The position numbers were made by a program, and so were the translations under genes. Positions 1 to 9,532 of a stretch of 64,000 bases of DNA are shown one piece after another. Below the pieces are notes generated by a model. The model was not told the origin of the DNA. It did no database searches and saw only the letters and a program-made list of their open reading frames with translations. Source of the stretch: Qipengyuania sediminis (GTDB lineage: Bacteria; Pseudomonadota; Alphaproteobacteria; Sphingomonadales; Sphingomonadaceae); contig NZ_CP037948.1 of assembly GCF_004358425.1 (NCBI RefSeq), positions 186,001 to 250,000 of the forward strand, in the 5' to 3' direction. The stretch's first letter is position 1, and each line of letters begins with the position of its first letter.

Positions 1-765
1 CGCACAATGAACGCGCAGCTGGTGCGTGCGGCCGGTCAGCGGCTCGAGCTCGAGCCAGGCCGCCTTGTCGCCCGCCTTGTCGACCACTCGGTAGCGCGTC
101 CTGGCGGGCTGGCCACCCTCGTGATCGACATGCATCTTCTCGCCGCCCGAACCCGGCTGCTTGGCGAGCGCGGCGTCGATCGTCCCCTCGCGCACCTCGG
201 GGACGCCGACGACCAGCGCCCAATAGACCTTGCGCGCCGCGCGGCCGGCGAAGCGTTTGGCGAAGAAGCCCGCGCTGCCCGCGGTGCGGGCGATGAGCAG
301 GACGCCGCTGGTATCCTTGTCGAGCCGGTGGACGAGGCGCGGGCGGGGGGCGTCGCCATCGGTGAAGGCTTCGAGCAGCCCGTCGACATGCCTGGTCGTC
401 TTGGTGCCGCCCTGGGTGGCGAGGCCCGGCGGCTTGTTGAGCACGATCGCCGACGGCGTTTCCGCGATCACCATGGCGCGCGCTGCGGCGCGATCGGCAT
501 CGCTGAGCGTGCGGCGGGCGGGGGCCCCGGGCCCATCCGCTTCGCCGCCTGGTGGCACGCGGATCTGCTGCCCCGGCTCGACGCGATCCTCTGGCTTCGC
601 GCGCTTGCCGTCGACCCTGATCTGCCCGGTGCGCGCCCAGCGGCTGATGGTGGCGAAGCCGATCTGCGGCAGGTGGCGCTTGAACCAGCGGTCGAGCCGC
701 GCGCCGGCATCGTCCTCGCCCACGGTGAACAGGCGGACGTCGTTGCCGGTTTCCGCCTCGCTCAT
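1..765 (-). CDS. RluC/RluD-family 23S rRNA pseudouridine synthase, C-terminus cut by window edge
   Basis: Converts uridines in 23S rRNA to pseudouridine. The visible 255 residues hold an N-terminal S4 RNA-binding domain (about residues 20-65, GARLDRWFKRHLP) and then the catalytic domain with the family signature HRLDKDTSG, where Asp149 is the expected catalytic residue. The conserved RTHQLRVH strand is the last thing seen before the window ends, so the C-terminal part lies outside. The ATG at 765 overlaps the crcB stop by 4 bp (ATGA), so the two are probably translationally coupled. RluC and RluD cannot be told apart from this fragment. Confidence 0.9.
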   Translation of the reverse strand, partial: MSEAETGNDVRLFTVGEDDAGARLDRWFKRHLPQIGFATISRWARTGQIRVDGKRAKPEDRVEPGQQIRVPPGGEADGPGAPARRTLSDADRAAARAMVIAETPSAIVLNKPPGLATQGGTKTTRHVDGLLEAFTDGDAPRPRLVHRLDKDTSGVLLIARTAGSAGFFAKRFAGRAARKVYWALVVGVPEVREGTIDAALAKQPGSGGEKMHVDHEGGQPARTRYRVVDKAGDKAAWLELEPLTGRTHQLRVHCA

Positions 766-1178
766 GCCGCCGCCCGCATCAGCGTGAGCCCCGCGACCAG
801 CCCCGTGATCCCGAGCGCGACCGAGAGGAAGGCATAGAGCCCGGCAATCAGGTATTGTCCGCGCTCGATCAGCAGCACCAGCTCGAGGCTGAATGCGGAA
901 AAGGTGGTGAAGCCGCCCAGGAGGCCGACGCCGATGAGGAGGCGCAGCTGCTCTCCGCCGCCCGGCAGCTCCCGCACCGCCAGCCAGCCGGCGAGAAAGC
1001 CGAGGAGCAGGCTTCCGACGGTGTTCACCGCCAGTGTCGCCCAGGGAAAGGCCCCCATCGCCGGCGCACCGAGCCAGGCCGTCATCGCCCGCCCGGTCTG
1101 GTAGCGCAAGGCCGCCCCGAAAGCGCCGCCGATGGCGACGTTGAGTGTAGCGATCAAGGGGGAAAGAGCCGGCACCAT
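762..1178 (-). CDS. crcB: Fluoride channel CrcB/Fluc
   Basis: Dual-topology inner-membrane channel that exports toxic fluoride. The 138-residue product has the usual length and four predicted membrane segments. It carries the family signature GGFTTFSAFS (residues 88-97, with the pore-lining Phe93 and Phe96) and the pore Asn52 in NTVGSLLLG. It is first in a two-gene minus-strand unit with the pseudouridine synthase, which it overlaps by 4 bp. No fluoride riboswitch could be recognised in the 245 bp between this start and rpsU. Confidence 0.95.
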   Translation of the reverse strand: MVPALSPLIATLNVAIGGAFGAALRYQTGRAMTAWLGAPAMGAFPWATLAVNTVGSLLLGFLAGWLAVRELPGGGEQLRLLIGVGLLGGFTTFSAFSLELVLLIERGQYLIAGLYAFLSVALGITGLVAGLTLMRAAA

Positions 1179-1423
1179 GCCGAGCGCCCTAGCCTCGTGG
1201 CGGCGGGGATGAAAGGGGGCGGGCGGCGTGGGTTCCCCATGCGTGCGCCCCGCTTCGCGCTTGCCTTGCGCGCCTCATCTGTCTAGGGGGGCACCGTTTC
1301 GAGCCGATCCAGCGGGATTCGGCGCGTTTCGCGTTTCATTCGTGAAGGTTTGCGTGTCGCCGCAGTGGCAGGCGCGCCTCACGCGGGCAGCGATCCCGGC
1401 ACAGGCAAGGAATTCAAGGGTTT

Positions 1424-1633
1424 ATGCAGATCATCGTTCGCGATAACAACGTCGACCAGGCTCTCCGCGCGCTCAAGAAGAAGCTGCAGCGCGAAGGCGT
1501 CTATCGCGAGATGAAGCTGCGCCGCCACTTCGAAAAGCCGAGCGAGAAGCGCGCGCGCGAGAAAGCCGCCGCCGTCCGCCGCGCCCGCAAGATGGAGCGC
1601 AAGCGGATGGAGCGCGACGGCGTCAAGGCCTAG
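1424..1633 (+). CDS. rpsU: 30S ribosomal protein bS21
   Basis: Small basic protein of the 30S subunit, which helps initiation-competent ribosomes base-pair with mRNA leaders. The 69 residues match the family throughout: N-terminal [20 protein letters not shown], then an arginine- and lysine-rich helical tail. An AAGGA-type ribosome binding site lies about 10-15 bases before the ATG. It stands alone, facing away from crcB, and is followed by a hairpin terminator before the FKBP gene. Confidence 0.97.
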   Translation: MQIIVRDNNVDQALRALKKKLQREGVYREMKLRRHFEKPSEKRAREKAAAVRRARKMERKRMERDGVKA

Positions 1634-1680
1634 GCGCGACCAGCGCCTGCGGCTTGCGCCGCCGCCAGAGCCAAGCCATG

Positions 1681-1705
1681 GGGCGCGGAGCAATCCGCGC
1701 CCTTT
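1681..1705 (+). terminator. Rho-independent terminator after rpsU
   Basis: A perfect 9-bp stem, GGGCGCGGA (1681-1689) pairing with TCCGCGCCC (1694-1702), closes on a GCAA tetraloop. It is followed by TTT and, three bases later, TTTT. It lies about 50 bp after the rpsU stop and only about 20 bp before the FKBP start, so FKBP expression may depend partly on read-through. Confidence 0.75.
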
Positions 1706-1723
1706 GCCTTTTCAGGACCGACC

Positions 1724-2296
1724 ATGACCGAGATCACCCGCGTGCCGATCAAGCCCATCGCTAAAGGCTCGGTCGCCAAGCTCTGGCTCGGCATTGCCGC
1801 CGCGCTGCTGCTCGCCGGAACGCTCGCCTGGGCAGGTCGCGCCCGCGGGGTCGAGGTCGAGGTCGTCGCCGAGGGAACGGGAGCGAGCCCGACCAAGGAC
1901 GACGTGGTGTTCGTCCGCTACACCGGCACTTTGCCGGACGGTAAGGTCTTCGACAAATCGCAGGACATTCCGCTGCCGGTCCAGGGTCTGCTTCCGGCAG
2001 GAAGCCCGCTGCCGCTTGCCAACATGATCCCCGGCTTTACCGAGGCGGCGCTGCAGATGAAGAAGGGCGGGCGCTATTCGGTGACCATCCCTGCCGACAA
2101 GGGCTATGGCGCGGAAGGGCGGCGCGACCAGCAGGGTACCGAGGTCATCCCCCCCGGCGCTGATCTCACCTTCGATGTCGAGATGATCGATTTCATGTCG
2201 CGGGCCGAATTCGAGCAGCGCATCCAGGTGCTGCAACAGGCGATGCAGATGCAGCAGGGCCAAGGCACGCCAGCCCCCGCCCCGGCTCCCGAGTAA
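1724..2296 (+). CDS. FKBP-type peptidyl-prolyl cis-trans isomerase, membrane-anchored
   Basis: Catalyses cis-trans isomerisation of X-Pro bonds during protein folding. The 190-residue product has a short cytoplasmic N-terminus, one hydrophobic segment (about residues 21-42) acting as signal anchor, and an FKBP domain (about 55-160). That domain has the motifs VFVRYTGTLPDGKVFD, IPGFTEAALQMKKGG and GYGAEGRR. The tail is rich in Gln, Met, Ala and Pro. The anchor places the catalytic domain in the periplasm. It follows the rpsU terminator and precedes a membrane protein gene on the same strand. Confidence 0.9.
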   Translation: MTEITRVPIKPIAKGSVAKLWLGIAAALLLAGTLAWAGRARGVEVEVVAEGTGASPTKDDVVFVRYTGTLPDGKVFDKSQDIPLPVQGLLPAGSPLPLANMIPGFTEAALQMKKGGRYSVTIPADKGYGAEGRRDQQGTEVIPPGADLTFDVEMIDFMSRAEFEQRIQVLQQAMQMQQGQGTPAPAPAPE

Positions 2297-2376
2297 GGAG
2301 AATTCACGCCCGGCTCACCTGCCGCTCATGACGTGTGCCCTCGGTTCGCGATAGCGCCGGCAAGCGATCGAGGGAG

Positions 2377-4092
2377 ATGAGCGTGGATACCCAAGACAAG
2401 GATCATCGCTGGACGCTGCGCCCCTGGGTGCTGGCGGTGCTGCTGGGCCTGGCCGGGCTGCTGATATATGCGGCGGGCGGGGGCGAGGGGATTGATACCC
2501 GGATCGGCTGGCGCGCGGGCGTCACTGGCTTCCTGTTCTTCGGCAGCCTCGCGCTCGCCTTCACGCTCGAGCCTGTGCAAAGGCCTGCGCCCGTCCTCTT
2601 CGCGGCTCTCGTCGGCGCAGTCATGGGCGGGCTGGCCTGGCGCGCCGTCGCTGCGGGGGACAGCGTGGCGGGAAGCGAGTTCGCCTTTCTCGCCGGAGTG
2701 ATCGCGACGGGGCTCGCCTTGCCCCTTTTCCAGGCCGGCTTCCATCGGATGCGCTGGTCGACGCCCTACCGCGCAATCCATGGCCAGGTCTGGAACGATG
2801 CCATCGCGGGCGCCGACAGCCTCGCCTTTACCGGCGCGAGCTGGCTGATGCTGCTGCTTCTTTCCGAGCTGTTCCAGCTGCTCAAGATTACGCTGCTGCG
2901 CGATCTGATCGACGATTCCTGGTTCGGCTGGACCTGGTCGGGTGCGGCTTTCGGCGCAGCGCTCGGGGTGCTGCGCAATGAGGGCGCGATCATCGGCACG
3001 CTGCGCCGCGTGGTGATGACTGTGCTTTCGCTGCTCGCAGTACCGCTGGCGGCTGGGCTGGCGCTGTTCCTGGCGGCGCTGCTGGTTTCAGGGCCGGAGG
3101 TGCTATGGGCGGCGACCCGCAGCGCAACCCCGGTGCTGCTGACCTGCGCGGCGGGCGCCTTCGTGCTCGCCAATGCGATCCTGCGCGATGACGACGCGGG
3201 CATGAGCGGCAACCGGCTGCTGCGTATCGCCGCGCTGGTGCTGGTGCTGAGCGTGTTTCCCCTGACGCTGTTCGCCGCGATCTCGATGGGCACGCGGATC
3301 GCGCAGCATGGTCTCAGCCCCGAACGGTTGTGGGGACTCGTGGCGATTGCTCTGGCGGTGGCCTATGGCTTCGCCTGGCTGGTCGCGGCCCTGCGTGGCT
3401 GGCAGGGCGGCGCCTGGCGCGAGCGTGTGCGGTGCGCGAACCTGCACCTCGCGGTGGCGATCTGCGCTCTCGCACTGGTGCTCGCGCTGCCGATCTTCGA
3501 CTTCGGCGCGATCAGCGCGCGCCAGCAGCTTGCGCGGCTCGAGCGCGGGACAGTGAGCGCCGAGGCTTTCGACTACGCCGCGCTGCGCTGGGATTTCGGC
3601 GCGGCGGGGCGGCGCGCTCTGGAGCGGCTTGCAAAGAGCGGCGATGCCGAGATCGCCAGCCTGGCGAGCGAGGCCCGTGAGCAGACGGCTCGAATCTATC
3701 CCACCGGTCCGCGCCAGGTCTTCAATCTTCGGATGCAGCCTGCGGACCCTGGGCTTGAGGTAATGGTGCGCCGCTACATCCGCGCCAACCCATGGGCCTG
3801 CAACGAGTATTGCGTCGCGCTCGATCTCGGACCCGCTCCGGGCGGGCGGCGGCGGGTCGCGATCGTCAGCGGCAGCCAGCTCACGCAGACCGCGCTTTCG
3901 CCCGATCCCGCCGCACCCGAGCTGGCCCCGGCGCCGCGCGACGTGCCGCTGCTGCGCGAAGGCAGCACGGTCGAAATCCGCAGCATCGCGCGCCGCCATG
4001 TGGTGGTGGACGGCAAGCCCTTCGACCAGCCGATCGACGAGGGCGATGCTGCTTCCGCTGCTCCGCTTGCCCCGCCGCCGCGCGCTCGCTAA
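2377..4092 (+). CDS. Multi-pass membrane protein, DUF4153-like
   Basis: A 571-residue inner-membrane protein with roughly ten hydrophobic segments over residues 10-390, then a soluble C-terminal domain of about 180 residues. The arrangement and the segments around [16 protein letters not shown] resemble DUF4153 proteins of sphingomonads. That assignment is from memory and the function is unknown. The ATG at 2377 is preferred over the in-frame ATG at 2335 because GAGGGAG lies directly before it and the hydrophilic lead to the first membrane segment is then short. It ends 11 bp before gatC, so it may be transcribed with the amidotransferase genes. Confidence 0.8.
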   Translation: MSVDTQDKDHRWTLRPWVLAVLLGLAGLLIYAAGGGEGIDTRIGWRAGVTGFLFFGSLALAFTLEPVQRPAPVLFAALVGAVMGGLAWRAVAAGDSVAGSEFAFLAGVIATGLALPLFQAGFHRMRWSTPYRAIHGQVWNDAIAGADSLAFTGASWLMLLLLSELFQLLKITLLRDLIDDSWFGWTWSGAAFGAALGVLRNEGAIIGTLRRVVMTVLSLLAVPLAAGLALFLAALLVSGPEVLWAATRSATPVLLTCAAGAFVLANAILRDDDAGMSGNRLLRIAALVLVLSVFPLTLFAAISMGTRIAQHGLSPERLWGLVAIALAVAYGFAWLVAALRGWQGGAWRERVRCANLHLAVAICALALVLALPIFDFGAISARQQLARLERGTVSAEAFDYAALRWDFGAAGRRALERLAKSGDAEIASLASEAREQTARIYPTGPRQVFNLRMQPADPGLEVMVRRYIRANPWACNEYCVALDLGPAPGGRRRVAIVSGSQLTQTALSPDPAAPELAPAPRDVPLLREGSTVEIRSIARRHVVVDGKPFDQPIDEGDAASAAPLAPPPRAR

Positions 4093-4103
4093 CGCGCCGC
4101 CCC

Positions 4104-4406
4104 ATGTCGGTCGATAAAGCCACCGTCGCCAAGATCGCGAGCCTCGCGCGCATTGCCATGGACGATGCAGCGCTCGAACGCATGGTGCCCGAACTCAACA
4201 ATATCCTCGCCTGGGTCGAGCAGCTGGGTGAGGTCGACGTGACGGGCGTCGAGCCAATGACCGCGGTCATCCCGAACACGCTGCGGCTGCGCGAGGATGT
4301 CGTCGATGCCGACCCCTTGACTGGCGGCGGGCGGCGCGAGGCGGTGCTCGCCAATGCGCCCGCTGCGGAGCACGGCTTCTTCGGCGTGCCGAAGGTGATC
4401 GAATAG
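4104..4406 (+). CDS. gatC: Asp-tRNA(Asn)/Glu-tRNA(Gln) amidotransferase subunit C
   Basis: Small subunit that stabilises the GatA-GatB heterodimer, the enzyme that converts Glu-tRNA(Gln) and Asp-tRNA(Asn) to the amide forms. The 100 residues match Gat[16 protein letters not shown] near the N-terminus, [16 protein letters not shown] in the middle, and a C-terminal region ending in [10 protein letters not shown]. Its stop codon shares one base with the GTG start of gatA (TAGTG), as expected for equimolar subunits. The ATG at 4104 gives the normal family length. Confidence 0.96.
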   Translation: MSVDKATVAKIASLARIAMDDAALERMVPELNNILAWVEQLGEVDVTGVEPMTAVIPNTLRLREDVVDADPLTGGGRREAVLANAPAAEHGFFGVPKVIE

Positions 4407-5887
4407 TGACCGACCTGACTGCCCTTGGCGTCAAAGCCCTGCGCGACGGGGTCGCCGCGGGCGACTTCACCGCGCGCGAAGTAGCGGAAGCGTTCAACAG
4501 CGCCGTCGCCGAGGCGAAAGCGCTCAACGCCTTTATCGTCACGACCCCCGATCACGCGCTCGCAGCCGCGGAGGCGGTCGATGCCAAGCGCGCCAGGGGC
4601 GAACCGCTGGGCCCCATGGCGGGCGTGCCGATCGGCATGAAGGACCTCTTCGCCACCCAAGGCGTGCAGACCACCGCGGCGAGCCATATCCTCGAAGGTT
4701 TCGTGCCCGAATACGAAAGCACCGTGTCGCAGAACCTGTGGGCGGCGGGCGCGGGTATGCTGGGTAAGCTCAACCTCGACCAGTTCGCGATGGGCTCTTC
4801 CAACGAGACCAGCTATTTCGGCAATGTCTCTTCGCCCTGGCGAAAGGCGGGGACCAATGCGGCGATGAGCCCGGGGGGCAGCTCGGGCGGCTCCTCCGCC
4901 GCGGTTGCCGCGCGGATCGCCCCGGCTGCGACCGGCACTGACACCGGCGGTTCGATCCGCCAGCCCGCCGCCTTTGCCGGCATCTGCGGGATCAAGCCCA
5001 CCTACGGCCGCTGCAGCCGCTGGGGCGTGGTGGCCTTCGCATCCAGCCTCGACCAGGCCGGCCCGATGGCGCGCAGTGTCGAGGATTGCGCGATCATGCT
5101 CGGCGCAATGGCGGGCTTCGATCCCAAGGATGCCACCAGCCTCGACATGCCGGTGCTCGATTGGGGGAGCGCCTTGAAGGCGGACCTGCGCGGCAAACGC
5201 ATCGGCATTCCGCGCGAATATCGTATGGACGGGACCGACGCAGAGATCCTCGAGAGCTGGGAACAGGGCAAGACCTGGCTGCGCGATGCCGGGGCCGAGA
5301 TCGTCGACATCAGCTTGCCGCATACCCGATACGCGCTCCCCGCCTATTACATCATCGCCCCTGCCGAAGCCTCGAGCAATCTCGCCCGCTACGACGGCGT
5401 GCGTTACGGCCTCCGCGAACTTTCCGAGCGCGCGGGCCTTCAGGACATGTACGCCGCCACCCGTGCCGCCGGCTTCGGCGAGGAGGTTAAGCGCCGCGTG
5501 CTTATCGGCACCTATGTGCTCTCCGCCGGCTTCTACGATGCCTATTACACGCAGGCGCAGAAGGTCCGCGCCTTGGTCGCCCGCGATTTCGAGCAGGCCT
5601 GGGCGCATTGCGACGCCATCCTCGCACCCACCACGCCGACCGCGAGCTTCCCGCTCGGCGCGCTTAGCGACGATCCCCTGACCATGTATCTGAACGATGT
5701 CTTCGCCGTGCCCGCGAGCCTTGCCGGCCTGCCCGCGATGAGCGTGCCCGCGACGCTGAATCGCGACGGCTTGCCGCTGGGCTTGCAGATCGTCGGCAAG
5801 CCCTTCGACGAGCAGACCGTGCTCGACGCCGGCCTCGCGATCGAGCAGCGCGCCGGGTTCAACGCTCGGCCCGAGAGGTGGTGGTAG
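4406..5887 (+). CDS. gatA: Asp-tRNA(Asn)/Glu-tRNA(Gln) amidotransferase subunit A
   Basis: Glutaminase subunit of GatCAB, which frees ammonia from glutamine and channels it to GatB. The 493-residue amidase-signature protein shows the Ser-cisSer-Lys triad: Lys79 in [10 protein letters not shown], Ser159 in PGGSSGGSS, and the nucleophile Ser183 in [11 protein letters not shown]. The Lys position and the spacing of 24 between the serines agree with characterised amidases. It starts with GTG inside the gatC stop and is followed one base later by gatB. Confidence 0.97.
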   Translation: MTDLTALGVKALRDGVAAGDFTAREVAEAFNSAVAEAKALNAFIVTTPDHALAAAEAVDAKRARGEPLGPMAGVPIGMKDLFATQGVQTTAASHILEGFVPEYESTVSQNLWAAGAGMLGKLNLDQFAMGSSNETSYFGNVSSPWRKAGTNAAMSPGGSSGGSSAAVAARIAPAATGTDTGGSIRQPAAFAGICGIKPTYGRCSRWGVVAFASSLDQAGPMARSVEDCAIMLGAMAGFDPKDATSLDMPVLDWGSALKADLRGKRIGIPREYRMDGTDAEILESWEQGKTWLRDAGAEIVDISLPHTRYALPAYYIIAPAEASSNLARYDGVRYGLRELSERAGLQDMYAATRAAGFGEEVKRRVLIGTYVLSAGFYDAYYTQAQKVRALVARDFEQAWAHCDAILAPTTPTASFPLGALSDDPLTMYLNDVFAVPASLAGLPAMSVPATLNRDGLPLGLQIVGKPFDEQTVLDAGLAIEQRAGFNARPERWW

Positions 5888-5888
5888 G

Positions 5889-7388
<1,500 letters not shown>

Positions 7389-7395
7389 ACCTGCC

Positions 7396-7851
7396 ATGCT
7401 CGGCATCGTGCTCGTCGAGCCGCAGATCCCCGGAAACACCGGGGCGGTCGGGCGGACCTGCGTTGCGCTCGATGTCGAGCTGATCCTGATCCATCCGCTG
7501 GGGTTCGAGTTGTCGGACGCGCGGGTGAAGCGGTCGGGGCTGGACTATTGGCCGCATGTCCGGCTCGCCCAATACGCGGGCTGGGACGTTTTCGTCGCGG
7601 AGCGAGCGCCCCGAGACGATCAGCTGTTCCTGTTCGAGGAGCATGGCGGGCGCTCGTTTTACGAGCCCGAATATCCTTGCGATGCGCTGCTGGTCTTCGG
7701 GCGGGAGACGACGGGCATTCCAGAGGCGATCTGGCGACGTTATCCGGACCGGCAGTTCCATCTGCCGATGCGGTCCGAGGTCATTCGCTCGCTGAACCTC
7801 GCCAACACCGTCGCGGCGGCCGCCTATCAGGCGCTGCGCGGCAGGCTCTAA
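7396..7851 (+). CDS. trmL: tRNA (cytidine/uridine-34-2'-O)-methyltransferase TrmL
   Basis: SPOUT-fold enzyme that methylates the 2'-OH of the wobble nucleotide in tRNA-Leu isoacceptors. The 151 residues carry the family marks PQIPGNTGAVGRTC at the N-terminus, the cofactor-binding knot FGRETTGIP, and LNLANTVAAAAYQALR at the C-terminus. It starts 7 bp after gatB and probably belongs to the same transcript, so all four proteins act on tRNA. Its stop overlaps the stop of the convergent chromate transporter gene. Confidence 0.93.
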   Translation: MLGIVLVEPQIPGNTGAVGRTCVALDVELILIHPLGFELSDARVKRSGLDYWPHVRLAQYAGWDVFVAERAPRDDQLFLFEEHGGRSFYEPEYPCDALLVFGRETTGIPEAIWRRYPDRQFHLPMRSEVIRSLNLANTVAAAAYQALRGRL

Positions 7852-9023
7852 AGCAGCGCCCAGCCTGCGAGACCGCCTGTGGCGATGATCGTCGGGGCAG
7901 CCCAGGCGCGCTTCAGCGCGAAGGCGGCGGTGAGCGCGGCACCAGCGATGGCATACGCGGGGAGGGGGCTGGCCTCCACCCGCGGCCACACCCCATACGC
8001 CAGTTGCAGCAGCGTCGCGGCGATAATGCCGACCGCCGCCGCCGCTACTCCGTCCAGCAGGCGATGGAGGTTCGGATTGTCCACCAACGCCTCCAACCCC
8101 TCGTAGAAGATCAGCGGGAAGGCGAAGGCGGGGAGGAACATGCCCGCCGTGATCGCCACCCCGCCCCAGGGCCCCGCCGCGAGATAGCCCGCGAAAGTCG
8201 CGAAGATGACGAGCGGGGCCGGGATGAGATTGGCGAAGGCCACGCCGTCGAGGAACTGGGCATCGTTCAGCCAGCCGCGGCCCACGGTATCGCCATGGAC
8301 ATAGGGGATCGCGGTATAAGCGCCGCCGAAGGTCAGCAGCCCGCCTTTAAGTCCCGCCACGAACAGCCCGCCGAGCGTCGCTTCGCTGGCGGGGTGGTGC
8401 GTGAGCGACAGCGGGCCGTGTAGCGGGGCCTCAACTGCTACGATCAGCGCGGCCGCCACGGCCACGACCGACCAGTAATCGGGGCGGATCAGCGCATAGG
8501 CGAGGGCCGTCGCCGCCAGCGGCACCCAGAAGGACACGCCAGCCAGCGTCGCCGCGAGCGCCAGCGCGGCGAAGCCATAGAGCGCGCGGTTCTTCAGGAT
8601 ATGCTTGCCGATCTTGGGAATAGCGCGGGCGATCACCGCCAACACCGCGATCTGGACGCCGAGGAGCGCTGCGGCGACATCGGCGCGGCCGGCAATGAAG
8701 GCGCTGTAGGCCGCCGCCAGCGCCATCATCAGCACGAAGCCTGGAGCCATAAAGCCGAGCCCCGCGAGCACGCCGCCGATGCGCCCGCGCTTGACCATGC
8801 CGAGATGGACGCAGAGCTCGTGCGCTTCGGGGCCGGGCAGCGCCTGCATCGCCGCCAGCAGGCGGTTGAATCGTTCCGGCGCGACCCAGCGCTCGTCCTC
8901 CACCAGCGCCTGCCGCAGCATGGCGATCTGCGCGACCGGCCCCCCGAAGGCGAGACAGCCGAAGCGCAGGAAGCGAGCGAAGAGGGCGGAGAGCGTTAGC
9001 GGCGGGCTTGCGGCTTCAGTCAT
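7848..9023 (-). CDS. chrA: Chromate transporter, ChrA (CHR) family, two-domain form
   Basis: Inner-membrane transporter of the CHR family. Characterised members export chromate and so lower its uptake through sulfate systems. The 391-residue product has two homologous hydrophobic halves. The N-terminal half shows the hallmark FGGPVAQIAML and LLAAMQALPGPEAHELCVHLG. The second half repeats the pattern with TFGGAYTAIPYV and FANLIPAPLVIFATFAGYL. The gene stands alone and is convergent with trmL. The family assignment is firm; chromate as true substrate is inferred. Confidence 0.92.
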   Translation of the reverse strand: MTEAASPPLTLSALFARFLRFGCLAFGGPVAQIAMLRQALVEDERWVAPERFNRLLAAMQALPGPEAHELCVHLGMVKRGRIGGVLAGLGFMAPGFVLMMALAAAYSAFIAGRADVAAALLGVQIAVLAVIARAIPKIGKHILKNRALYGFAALALAATLAGVSFWVPLAATALAYALIRPDYWSVVAVAAALIVAVEAPLHGPLSLTHHPASEATLGGLFVAGLKGGLLTFGGAYTAIPYVHGDTVGRGWLNDAQFLDGVAFANLIPAPLVIFATFAGYLAAGPWGGVAITAGMFLPAFAFPLIFYEGLEALVDNPNLHRLLDGVAAAAVGIIAATLLQLAYGVWPRVEASPLPAYAIAGAALTAAFALKRAWAAPTIIATGGLAGWALL

Positions 9024-9174
9024 GGCAGGCTCCTCCGCCGGGCACGAAGACCGGCTTGGTGGAGCGGAGCTTGGACGCCGTCATGGCGCCTCGAGCGGGC
9101 GTCCGCGTTTGCCCGCTATACCAAGCTGACGAGCCGCCGGACGCACGGCAAGGCGCGCCCGGCCGGCCGTTCGT

Positions 9175-9477
9175 TCAGGCGCGGGTGCCGCTCAGCGGCA
9201 TGTCGCCGAAAGCGCCGGCGTTGACCTTGCCGGTGAGGCTGTCGCCCTCCACGGTGGCTTCGCAGGTCAGCGTCATCGGCATGGGCACGGTCATGTCCAT
9301 CTTCCAGTTTATGGTGTTGCCCGAGATGGTGCCGTCCTTGATGTCCATCGAGCCCATGCCGCCCGCCATATTTCCGGTCCAGCTGCTGCCATCATCGGAG
9401 GGATTGACGGTCAGCGTGCCCTTCTGATCGCCCATGGGGCTCTTGACGGTGGTGGTGTAGGTACCGGCAACGGACAT
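9175..9477 (-). CDS. Small conserved-looking protein of unknown function (100 aa)
   Basis: No function recognised. The 100-residue product lacks a signal peptide or membrane segment. It is dominated by short alternating stretches rich in Thr, Gly and Asp (TYTTTVKSPMGDQKGTLTV, DGTISGNTINWKMDM, EGDSLTGKVNAGAFGDMPLSG), which look like a small antiparallel beta-sheet or half-barrel. The ATG at 9477 is chosen because AGGAGAG stands 6-12 bases upstream; an ATG five bases earlier is in another frame. It lies 55 bp downstream of the M16 peptidase on the same strand and could be co-transcribed with it. Confidence 0.75.
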   Translation of the reverse strand: MSVAGTYTTTVKSPMGDQKGTLTVNPSDDGSSWTGNMAGGMGSMDIKDGTISGNTINWKMDMTVPMPMTLTCEATVEGDSLTGKVNAGAFGDMPLSGTRA

Positions 9478-9532
9478 CGCATCTCTCCTGAAAGGGTGGG
9501 TGCCGCGCTCTTCGCGCTTGCTTACAAACCTG

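Noticed and set aside
1179..1423. Possible fluoride riboswitch upstream of crcB
   Set aside because: I could not find the conserved pseudoknot segments of the crcB motif in this gap on the minus strand.
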